Assembly: GCA_964598695.1 (NCBI GenBank)
Contig: CAZRDB010000251.1
Location: 1-6,249, forward strand
DNA from: CAZRDB01 sp964598695
GTDB lineage: Bacteria > Armatimonadota > Zipacnadia > UBA1398
Direction: 5' to 3'
DNA length: 6,249 nucleotides
Both the position numbers and the translations under genes were made by a program. This document shows positions 1-6,043 of the stretch, piece after piece (positions within the stretch are counted from its first letter, which is position 1; each line of letters begins with the position of its first letter). Below the pieces are notes generated by a model. It made no database searches and was not told the DNA's origin. It saw only the letters and a program-made list of their open reading frames with translations.

Positions 1-13
1 CGGCCGACGCAAG

Positions 14-46
14 AGCGCCTGCCTCCGGCTGGCCGGGGCAGGCGCT
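14..46 (-). terminator. GC-rich hairpin downstream of leuS, probable terminator
   Basis: Bases 14-23 and 37-46 form a perfect 10-bp inverted repeat (AGCGCCTGCC with GGCAGGCGCT). After a single bulged T at 24, bases 25-28 pair with 33-36 around a 4-base loop, giving a stem of about 14 bp. It starts 68 bp beyond the leuS stop codon, where a terminator would be expected. On the minus strand the hairpin is followed by CTTGCG, so the U-tract is very weak. It could be a GC-only terminator or an RNA 3'-end stabiliser. The element is symmetrical and could also serve a gene beyond the left edge. Confidence 0.55.
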
Positions 47-113
47 GGTGGGGAGTGAGTTGGGTCTCTCCGGTGCGTTACGGGGTGGTGCTGGGGCAGC
101 GCCCCGACGGGCT

Positions 114-2519
114 CTACACGATCAGGTTCAGCATCTTGTCCGGCACGAAGATGACCTTGCGGATCGGGTTGTCGCCGATCTGCACCGCGACCGAGTGGAC
201 CTGCTTGGCGGCCTCGAGCACCTCGGCCTCGGAGGCGCCGGCGGCGACGGAGACGGTTCCGCGGAGCTTGCCCTTGACCTGGACGGGGATCTCGACCGTG
301 TCGAGCACGAGCAGCGCCGGGTCGTAGGTGGGCCAAGGGCCATCGTGGATCGAACCCTCGTTGCCGAGGTGCTCCCACAGCTCCTCGGTGACGAAGGGCG
401 CGAACGGGGCGAGCAGCTTGAGCTGGGTCTCGATGGCGAGGCGCGAGCGGTCGCCGGCATCACGAATCGCGTTCGTCAGCTCCATCACGGCGGCGATTGC
501 GGTGTTGTAGCGCAGCTCGGCGAGATCCTCGCCGACCTTCTTGATCGCGGCATGGCAGGCGCGGAGGACCTCCGGCGCGGGTTCGGTCTCGGTGACAGGC
601 TCCTCGGTCGCGTAGCCGTAGATCCGCTCGACGAAGCGGCGCATCCCCGCGATGCCGGCGTCGCGCCAGTCGCCGCCCTGCTGGAAGGGCCCACAGAACA
701 TGAGGTACAGCCGGAGAGTATCGGCCCCGACGCGGTCGAGGAACTCGTCGGGGTTGACGACATTGCCCTTGCTCTTCGACATCTTCGCGCCGTCCTTGGT
801 GAGAAGCCCGTGGGCACGGAACTTCACGAACGGCTCGGAGAAGGGGATGAGTCCGGCGTCGTTGAGCGCCATGATGAGGAACCGCGTGTACATCAGGTGC
901 AGGCAGGCGTGCTCGTTGCCGCCGATGTACATGTCGACGGGCAGCCACTTCGCGGTGGTCGCCGGGTCCCAGGGGAGGTCGGTTCGGTCGGCCGAGGGGT
1001 AGCGGAGGAAGTACCAGGCCGAGCAGAGGAAGTTGTCGGAGACGTCGGTGTCGCGCCGTGCCGGCCCGCCGCACTGCGGACAGCTCGTCCGGACCCACTC
1101 CTCGCATCGCGCGAGCGGCGGACGGCCGGTGTCGTCGGGCGTGAAGTCCTCCAGCTCCGGCAGGACGACCGGAAGGTCGGCCTCGGGCACGGGGACGGTC
1201 CCGCACTTCTCGCAGTGGATCATCGGGATCGGCGGGCCCCAGTAGCGCTGGCGGCTGATGCACCAGTCGCGGAGCCGGTACTGGACCTTCATCTCTCCGA
1301 GCCCCCGCTCGCCAAGCCACTCCGTGACCGCGCGCTTGCCGTCGGCGCTCGGGGTGCCGTCGAACCGGCCCGAGTGGATCATCGTCCCGGGCTCGGTGTA
1401 GGCCTCCTCCAGCGCGTGCTCGCCGCCGTCGGGGGAGATGACCTCGACGATCGGGAGGCCGTACTCCTTCGCGAACGCGAAGTCGCGCTCGTCGTGGGCG
1501 GGGACGGCCATGATCGCGCCGGTGCCGTAGCCGGTGAGGACGTAGTCGGCGATCCAGATGGGGATCCGCTCGCCGGTCGCCGGGTTCTCGGCGTAGGCGC
1601 CCGTCGCGACGCCGGTCTTGGGCCGGTCGGCCGCGACCCGTTCCTCGGCGCTCGCGCGGCGGGTCTCCCTGCGGTAGGCCTCGACGGCCTCGCGCTGTGC
1701 GGGCGCCGTGATCCGCTCCACCAGTTCGTGCTCCGGTGCGAGCACGACGTAGGTCGCGCCGAAGACCGTGTCCGGGCGGGTCGTGAAGACCTCGAGCGGC
1801 TGCGGTTCGCCCTCGACCGGAAAGCGGAGGAGAGCGCCCTCGGAGCGGCCGATCCAGTTGCGCTGGGCGGTCCGGGTGACCTCCGACCAGTCGATCGCGT
1901 CGAGACCCTCGAGCAGGCGCTGGGCGTAGTCGGTGATCCGGACGAACCACTGCTCGAGGTTGCGCTGGTCGACCTCACTGCCGCACCGCTCGCACGCGCC
2001 GTGCTCGACCTGCTCGTCGGCGAGGACCGTCATGCACGAGGGGCACCAGTTGACCGAGGCGGCCTTGCGGTACACGAGGCCGCGCTTGTGGAGCTGGAGG
2101 ACGACCCACTGGGTCCAGCCGTAGTAGCCGGGGAGGGTGGTGTTGACCTCCTTGGTCCAGTCAAAGCGCGCCCCGATCCGCTTGAGCTGGTTCTCGCGGA
2201 AGTTGTGGACATTGGCGGCGGTGAGCTTCGCCGGGTGGACCTTGCGCTGGATCGCGAAGTTCTCCGAGTGGATGCCGAACGCGTCGAACCCGATCGGCTC
2301 GAAGACGTCGTAGCCCTCCATGCGACGGAAGCGGCCGTGGATATCGGCGCCGGTGAACGCGTAGACGTTGCCCACGTGCAGGCCCTCGGCCGAGGGGTAC
2401 GGGAACATCATCAGGTTGTAGTATGGCCTCGCGGCGCCGGCGTGGTCGATCACGTGGTCGCCGCGCCGCTCCCAGATCTCGCGCCACTTGCGCTCGATTG
2501 CCTGATGGTCGTACCGCAT
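114..2519 (-). CDS. leuS: Leucyl-tRNA synthetase (leucine--tRNA ligase), non-classical form
   Basis: This cytoplasmic class I aminoacyl-tRNA synthetase charges tRNA-Leu with leucine using ATP. The 801-residue product carries the family landmarks in order. The first ATP-binding motif is HVGN at 48-51, after FPYPSAEGL. A CPSC/CERC zinc pair lies at 159-179. The CP1 editing domain has the threonine-rich TTRPDTVFGAT at 246-256 and MAVPAHD with Asp343, the residue that anchors mischarged amino acids. Further Cys pairs lie at 436-439 and 480-483, KMSKS is at 579-583, and an anticodon-binding helical domain (about 650-740) and small C-terminal domain follow. The ATG at 2519 is preceded by AGAGGTGA six bases upstream. 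It is shorter than E. coli LeuRS (860 residues). KMSKS follows the catalytic core almost directly, so the leucine-specific insertion seems absent. The second His of HxGH is Asn, and the usual GLPAE is GIHSE. Identity as LeuRS is near certain; the subtype is inference. Confidence 0.97.
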   Translation of the reverse strand: MRYDHQAIERKWREIWERRGDHVIDHAGAARPYYNLMMFPYPSAEGLHVGNVYAFTGADIHGRFRRMEGYDVFEPIGFDAFGIHSENFAIQRKVHPAKLTAANVHNFRENQLKRIGARFDWTKEVNTTLPGYYGWTQWVVLQLHKRGLVYRKAASVNWCPSCMTVLADEQVEHGACERCGSEVDQRNLEQWFVRITDYAQRLLEGLDAIDWSEVTRTAQRNWIGRSEGALLRFPVEGEPQPLEVFTTRPDTVFGATYVVLAPEHELVERITAPAQREAVEAYRRETRRASAEERVAADRPKTGVATGAYAENPATGERIPIWIADYVLTGYGTGAIMAVPAHDERDFAFAKEYGLPIVEVISPDGGEHALEEAYTEPGTMIHSGRFDGTPSADGKRAVTEWLGERGLGEMKVQYRLRDWCISRQRYWGPPIPMIHCEKCGTVPVPEADLPVVLPELEDFTPDDTGRPPLARCEEWVRTSCPQCGGPARRDTDVSDNFLCSAWYFLRYPSADRTDLPWDPATTAKWLPVDMYIGGNEHACLHLMYTRFLIMALNDAGLIPFSEPFVKFRAHGLLTKDGAKMSKSKGNVVNPDEFLDRVGADTLRLYLMFCGPFQQGGDWRDAGIAGMRRFVERIYGYATEEPVTETEPAPEVLRACHAAIKKVGEDLAELRYNTAIAAVMELTNAIRDAGDRSRLAIETQLKLLAPFAPFVTEELWEHLGNEGSIHDGPWPTYDPALLVLDTVEIPVQVKGKLRGTVSVAAGASEAEVLEAAKQVHSVAVQIGDNPIRKVIFVPDKMLNLIV

Positions 2520-2525
2520 CGAAGG

Positions 2526-2533
2526 TCACCTCT
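2526..2533 (-). promoter_or_regulatory. Ribosome binding site of leuS
   Basis: On the minus strand this reads AGAGGTGA, a near-consensus Shine-Dalgarno sequence six bases before the ATG at 2519. It fixes the leuS start. No in-frame upstream start is needed, because the N-terminus (MRYDHQAIERKWREIW) matches the usual LeuRS beginning. Confidence 0.75.
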
Positions 2534-2553
2534 GTTGTGGGCGTTAAGCCGGT

Positions 2554-2559
2554 ATTCTA
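2554..2559 (-). promoter_or_regulatory. Candidate -10 box for leuS
   Basis: The minus strand reads TAGAAT, five of six matches to TATAAT, inside a small AT-rich island (about 2543-2560) that stands out in the GC-rich divergent region. It would start a leuS transcript near 2547 with a leader of about 28 bases. The sequence at the expected -35 spacing (near 2577-2582) does not resemble TTGACA, so the call rests on one hexamer and position. The plus strand of the same island reads TATTCT and could serve the opposite gene instead. No T-box or attenuator features are seen. Confidence 0.3.
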
Positions 2560-2635
2560 CCAGGAGGGCGGGGCCTCCGACAGCCGAAAGGGCCCGTCCG
2601 GGCGCGTCCCGCCGAGGAGGGAGGTCGCCGCCGCC

Positions 2636-3193
2636 GTGTCGAGTCGGCCCGAGGAGCGGATGGGCGCCCTGGCGCGCTGGACGAACTACGCGCGGCGGCA
2701 GGTGCGGAGCCAGGCGGTCGCTCTCCCCGCCGTGCTGGTCGGCCTGCTGGCGTTCGCGCTCCTGAGCTACCACGAGCCTCTCGGCCGAAGGCAGTGGGGC
2801 CTGCCCGTCGCCGTGGTCGCCGCCGCGGCAGCGGTGTGGGTCTCGGCCGCGCTACGCACGTTCGGGGGGCTCTGCCGGGCACTGACGCGCGTCGCGTCGG
2901 CCGCCGACGCCTCCGACGTGGTAGGCTTCCTCCGGCAGGCGGCGCGGGTCGTCCGTCTCGGCGGGCGGCTGACCAGCCTGCTCCTGGTGGGTTGGCTCGC
3001 GGACAGCCTCGCCGGCCTGCTGCTCGAACTGGCGCCGCCGGGGGTTCCGCCCGCGTGCACGGCCGCGCTCGGCCGCCTGCGCCGGGGCGAGGAGATCGGG
3101 GAGCTGCTCGTGGCCGCCGTGGGCTTCCGCCTGTGGCGCGAGGTCGCCGAGGCCCTGTGGGTGGGGGCGGACGAGGCCGCCGAGCGCCCGTGA
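2636..3193 (+). CDS. Hypothetical small membrane protein
   Basis: I do not recognise this family. From the GTG at 2636 the product is 185 residues. A basic N-terminus (RWTNYARRQVRSQ, about 14-26) is followed by hydrophobic segments at about 27-44 and 55-76, and a weaker one at about 113-132. The C-terminus is a charged, probably cytoplasmic helical tail rich in Arg and Glu. It may therefore be an inner-membrane protein with two or three helices. GTG 2636 is preferred because GGAGGT lies at 2620-2625, ten bases upstream. The ATG at 2660 (177 residues) is a real alternative, with GGAG only three bases before it. The reading frame is open much further upstream, but that part lies antisense to leuS and looks like a shadow. 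The codons favour G or C in the third position, like the neighbours. It is the first gene of a plus-strand cluster and is divergent from leuS. No function is assigned. Confidence 0.65.
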   Translation: MSSRPEERMGALARWTNYARRQVRSQAVALPAVLVGLLAFALLSYHEPLGRRQWGLPVAVVAAAAAVWVSAALRTFGGLCRALTRVASAADASDVVGFLRQAARVVRLGGRLTSLLLVGWLADSLAGLLLELAPPGVPPACTAALGRLRRGEEIGELLVAAVGFRLWREVAEALWVGADEAAERP

Positions 3194-3213
3194 ACCGGAA
3201 AGGGAGCGTGAGC

Positions 3214-3756
3214 GTGGACATCGTCGGGATTCGGGGCGATCGCGTCCGGCTGGTGCCGCTCGATCGGGAGCTGCACTTCGAGAACTGCCTCCGCTGGATC
3301 AACGATCCGGAGGTCACGCGCTGGCTGACCCACGACGGTCCCATGACCCGCGCGGCCGAGGAGGCGTGGTTCGAGCGCGTCACCCTGTCGCGCGACGACA
3401 TCGTCTGGGCCGTCCTCGACGAGAACGGCCGGCACATCGGCACGACGGCCGTCATCGGCATCGATCGGACCAACCGCTCCGCTTCGACCGGGATCCTCCT
3501 CGGCGAGAAGGACGCCTGGGGCAAGGGGTACGGCGCCGAGGTGATGCGCGTGCGGACGAGGTGGGTGTTCGAGAACCTCGGGCTCCACCGCCTGCAGAGC
3601 GAGTGCTTCGCGGAGAACCTCGCGAGCGCCCGGTGCCTCGAGAAGGCCGGCTACCGCCGGATCGGCGTCGCGCGCAAGACCCTGTGGCGCGGCGGATGCT
3701 GGCACGACACGATCCTCTTCGAGATCCTCGACGAGGACTACTTCGCGGGACGGTAG
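3214..3756 (+). CDS. GNAT family N-acetyltransferase, RimJ/RimL-like
   Basis: This is a predicted acetyl-CoA-dependent N-acetyltransferase of the RimJ/RimL (Acetyltransf_3) type. The 180-residue product covers one complete GNAT fold. The N-terminal strand VRLVPLDRE (11-19) is followed by WINDPEVTRWL (28-38), typical of this subgroup. The strand TGILLGEKD leads into the acetyl-CoA pyrophosphate loop AWGKGYGAE (101-109), matching the Q/RxxGxG/A pattern. LGLHRLQSECFAENLASARCLEKAGYRR (in two parts, 122-149) is the usual C-terminal motif with Asn135 and the EKAGY helix end. The GTG at 3214 is chosen because AGGGAG at 3201-3206 lies seven bases upstream. In-frame GTGs at 3190 (overlapping the previous stop as GTGA) and 3208 are possible. 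It lies 20 bp after the membrane-protein gene and 15 bp before the dehydrogenase gene, so it is probably in one operon. Substrate is unknown: it could be a ribosomal protein N-terminus, an amino sugar or another small amine. Confidence 0.88.
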   Translation: MDIVGIRGDRVRLVPLDRELHFENCLRWINDPEVTRWLTHDGPMTRAAEEAWFERVTLSRDDIVWAVLDENGRHIGTTAVIGIDRTNRSASTGILLGEKDAWGKGYGAEVMRVRTRWVFENLGLHRLQSECFAENLASARCLEKAGYRRIGVARKTLWRGGCWHDTILFEILDEDYFAGR

Positions 3757-3771
3757 CCTGGAGGTGGAACG

Positions 3772-4767
3772 GTGCCCGTTCGCGTCTACATCCCCCGGCC
3801 CGCCACGGGGGAGCCGCTCGAGCTGCTACGCGCCCGGCTCGTCGGCGGGGTCGAGCTTCACCTCGGAGGCGACCCGCCCCCCGACTTCGAGATCCTCGTC
3901 GAGGGTTCGCCGCGACCGGAGCAGGTGGCGAGTCCGAGCCTGCGCGCCGTCATCGTCCCCTGGACGGGGGTGCCCGAGGCGGTGCGCGCGCGCCTCGCGG
4001 GACGGCCCGAGGTCTCCGTTCACAACCTGCACCACAACGCGGTCGCGACGGCCGAGCTGGCGGTCGCGCTGCTGCTCGCCGCCGCCAAGCGCGTGGTGGC
4101 CCTCGACCAGGCTCTCCGGCGCGGCGACTGGGCCGGGCGGACCGACGACGGCGGGACGATCTCGCTGGCCGAGCGGACCGCCCTGATCCTCGGCTACGGC
4201 CACATCGGCCGCCTCGTCGGGCGCTCGTGCGCGGGGCTCGGGATGCGCGTCGTGGCGACGCGCCGGGGTGCGGCCGAGGTCGAGACGGACGCCGTCGCGG
4301 AGATCCACCCGGCCTCCGCGCTCCGTGCGCTGCTCCCGCGCGCCCGGGCCCTGATCGTCTGCCTGCCGCACACGGCCGAGACGGAGGGCCTGCTTGGCGC
4401 GGAGGAGCTGGCGCTGCTGCCCCGTGAAGCTGTGCTGGTGAACGTCGGCCGCGCCGCCATCATCGACGAGAAGGCGCTCTACGAGGCCCTGCGCGACGGT
4501 CGGATCCACTCGGCCGGGCTCGATGTGTGGTACCGCTACCCGGGCTCGAGCAAGGAGCGGCTCTCGCCGTTCGGGGCCGGCGCTCCGCCGACATACCCAT
4601 CCGACTACCCGTTCCACGAGCTGGCGAACGTCGTGATGAGCCCGCACCGCGGCGGACTCACGGCCGAGACCGAGCTGCTGCGGATGGCGGCCGTCGCCGA
4701 CCTGCTGAACGCCGCCGCCCGGGGAGAGCCCATCCCCAACAAGGTCGACATGGCGCGGGGCTACTGA
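3772..4767 (+). CDS. D-isomer-specific 2-hydroxyacid dehydrogenase family protein, altered active site
   Basis: This 331-residue protein belongs to the family of phosphoglycerate, D-lactate and glyoxylate/hydroxypyruvate reductases, which interconvert 2-hydroxy and 2-oxo acids with NAD(P). The N-terminal catalytic half (about 1-95) ends in HNLHHNAVATAELAVALLL, the usual hinge region. The Rossmann domain has GYGHIG at 141-146, VCLPHTAET at 196-204, VNVGRAAIIDE at 223-233 with substrate-binding Arg227, GLDV at 249-252, and SPHRGG at 290-295 with His292 of the catalytic pair. Two expected residues differ. The position of the catalytic Glu, 29 residues after the Arg in SerA and D-lactate dehydrogenase, is Tyr256. 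The NAD-ribose-binding Asp after the second strand is Arg164, which suggests NADP or loss of that contact. The GTG start at 3772 follows GGAGGTGG at 3760-3767. It is the last gene of the plus cluster. The family is certain; substrate and catalytic competence are open. Confidence 0.92.
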   Translation: MPVRVYIPRPATGEPLELLRARLVGGVELHLGGDPPPDFEILVEGSPRPEQVASPSLRAVIVPWTGVPEAVRARLAGRPEVSVHNLHHNAVATAELAVALLLAAAKRVVALDQALRRGDWAGRTDDGGTISLAERTALILGYGHIGRLVGRSCAGLGMRVVATRRGAAEVETDAVAEIHPASALRALLPRARALIVCLPHTAETEGLLGAEELALLPREAVLVNVGRAAIIDEKALYEALRDGRIHSAGLDVWYRYPGSSKERLSPFGAGAPPTYPSDYPFHELANVVMSPHRGGLTAETELLRMAAVADLLNAAARGEPIPNKVDMARGY

Positions 4768-4796
4768 GGCCCCACCGGCGCGGCCCTCGGGGTGGT

Positions 4797-4815
4797 CCGG
4801 AGGGGCGCCCTCCGG
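4797..4815. terminator. GC hairpin between convergent genes
   Basis: Bases 4797-4804 (CCGGAGGG) and 4808-4815 (CCCTCCGG) form a perfect 8-bp inverted repeat with a 3-base loop, inside the 66-bp gap between two converging stop codons (4767 and 4834). The position suits a bidirectional terminator. Neither strand has a following U-tract, so this is a positional inference; the structure itself is directly visible. Confidence 0.4.
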
Positions 4816-4833
4816 GGCGGTGCGGTCCTCGCC

Positions 4834-6030
4834 CTACGGGCTCAACGGTCCGGCGTAGAACCACGACTCGCCGTGGCGGACCCACTTCCAGGTGAGTCGC
4901 CTCGCGTTGGTGCTCGCCCGGCCGGTGAGGGCGTTGACCTGCTCGAGTGCCTCGGTGGCGTGCTCCTCGCTGAGCGTCGCGTCGGCGCGCTTGAGGACCA
5001 CCTCGGCGTAGACCGTCGCCGAGTCGCCCGCCACGATCGGCGGCTTGCACTCGATCGAAAGGACCTCCTGGCCGGCATCGCCGCCGGTGATCGCGGGGAG
5101 CCGGCTCGCGATCGACTCCGCGGACATCCCGGCCGCCGGGTCGATCAGGGCCGCGAGGGTCTCCTTGTCGCCGAAGCGGAGCGCCTCCGTGAACCGGATG
5201 ACCGAGCGGTTGAGCGCGGCGCCGGAGCGGCCGAGGACCAGCTCATCGCGGTGCCGCAGCGCCCAGATTCCTCCCACGACGACCGCGATCAGCAGCGCCA
5301 GCGCGGCGTAGGAGAGAACCGAGCCGAGGAGGGCGGTTCGGCCGGCGCGGGCGCGCCGCACCGTGGGCGCCGGCGCCGGCAGGCTCTGCGGAGCGGTCCC
5401 GCGGGCGGCGAGGCGTCCGATCGGGAGCAGGCCCGAGCGCATGTCGGCTCCGCACGCGAGGCAGGTCTCCTGGCCTCCCGGTTGCTCGGCCTTGCAGTTG
5501 GGGCACATCTCGAGCAGCTCGTCGTCGGCCCGCCGTTGCCCGCAGTAGGGGCACGCGCGGTCGCGGGTCGAGAGGAAGGAGAAGCAGTTCGGGCACTCCT
5601 CGAACTGCTCGTCGGAGGAGACGGGGCCGCCGCCGCGGATGGCGCGTCGTGCCATGACCATCGCGCGCCGGCTCGTCTCGTGGTCGACGAGCCCGCGTGC
5701 CGCAAGCATCGTCGGCAGCGAACTCATGCGGCCGCCGGTGGCGCCGCGGTCGCGAACGGCCGAGGCGACGGCGACCTCGTCGGCTCCGAGCGCGACGACG
5801 GCCTGCGCGTACGCCGCCTCCCAGGCCGAGGTGCGGGTGGTGGCGACGGCGGCCGGGAGGCCCTTCGCGGCGTCGATGGCGGGGGAGGGGCGTTCGGGGG
5901 TGTCGGTGGGGATCTCCACCGCGCTGCGGCAGGCGCCGCACAGCGAGCGCCGGCCGGCGAACTCCCGGCTGGCCCGGAGCGGGTGCCCGCACTCGGGACA
6001 CGCGAACTGGATGGGCGGTGCGTCGGCCAC
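4834..6030 (-). CDS. Triple zinc-ribbon, single-pass membrane protein with NTF2-like tail
   Basis: This 398-residue protein has a clear architecture but no recognised name. An N-terminal finger pairs C11/C14 with C31/C34 (CPEC and CGAC), resembling the MJ0042-type fingers common in Planctomycetota. Residues 65-135 form a predicted helical segment. Two tandem zinc ribbons follow, C146/C149 with C160/C163 and C176/C179 with C190/C193, each with ten residues between pairs. A Pro/Ala-rich basic linker (210-231) leads to one membrane helix at about 232-257. The remaining 140 residues (260-398) look like an NTF2-like fold, with RFTEALRFGDKETLAALIDP and the terminal strand WKWVRHGESWFYAGP. The Arg-rich stretch before the helix suggests the ribbons are cytoplasmic and the tail extracytoplasmic. 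GTG 6030 is chosen because GGGAG (6038-6042) lies seven bases before it; an ATG at 6087 would overlap the FHA gene. It lies 13 bp after the FHA gene, probably in the same operon. It may sense, scaffold or regulate at the membrane. Confidence 0.85.
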   Translation of the reverse strand: MADAPPIQFACPECGHPLRASREFAGRRSLCGACRSAVEIPTDTPERPSPAIDAAKGLPAAVATTRTSAWEAAYAQAVVALGADEVAVASAVRDRGATGGRMSSLPTMLAARGLVDHETSRRAMVMARRAIRGGGPVSSDEQFEECPNCFSFLSTRDRACPYCGQRRADDELLEMCPNCKAEQPGGQETCLACGADMRSGLLPIGRLAARGTAPQSLPAPAPTVRRARAGRTALLGSVLSYAALALLIAVVVGGIWALRHRDELVLGRSGAALNRSVIRFTEALRFGDKETLAALIDPAAGMSAESIASRLPAITGGDAGQEVLSIECKPPIVAGDSATVYAEVVLKRADATLSEEHATEALEQVNALTGRASTNARRLTWKWVRHGESWFYAGPLSP

Positions 6031-6043
6031 GCGCTCTCTCCCT

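Noticed and set aside
460..1950. A 496-codon minus-strand frame inside leuS, and similar long frames at 1379-1978 and 2161-2529.
   Set aside because: Arg/Pro-rich alternative-frame translations of leuS, with no independent start signal or recognisable motif.
2423..2635. N-terminal extension of the membrane-protein frame upstream of 2636.
   Set aside because: The first part overlaps the leuS 5' end in antisense and translates to an Arg-rich stretch without character. A strong Shine-Dalgarno at 2620-2625 supports a later start.
2520..2635. Possible T-box or other riboswitch in the leuS leader.
   Set aside because: Synthetase genes can carry T-boxes, but the minus-strand leader has no T-box consensus and only short 4-5 bp GC hairpins (for example 2563-2567 with 2574-2578), as expected by chance at this GC content.
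48..2765. A 905-codon open frame on the plus strand opposite leuS.
   Set aside because: It is the antisense shadow of leuS. Long stop-free antisense frames are expected at about 70% GC, the translation is low-complexity Arg/Asp/Val-rich with no domain, and the minus strand encodes an unmistakable LeuRS.
3366..4427. A 353-codon plus-strand frame spanning the GNAT and dehydrogenase genes.
   Set aside because: Extremely Arg/Ala/Gly-rich out-of-frame translation; it overlaps two genes with clear family motifs in other frames.
3826..4647. A 273-codon minus-strand frame opposite the dehydrogenase gene.
   Set aside because: Antisense shadow of a gene with intact Rossmann-fold motifs; no domain or ribosome binding site seen.
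4772..4795. Second inverted repeat in the convergent gap (CCACC with GGTGG).
   Set aside because: Only five base pairs with a long loop; too weak beside the 8-bp hairpin at 4797-4815.
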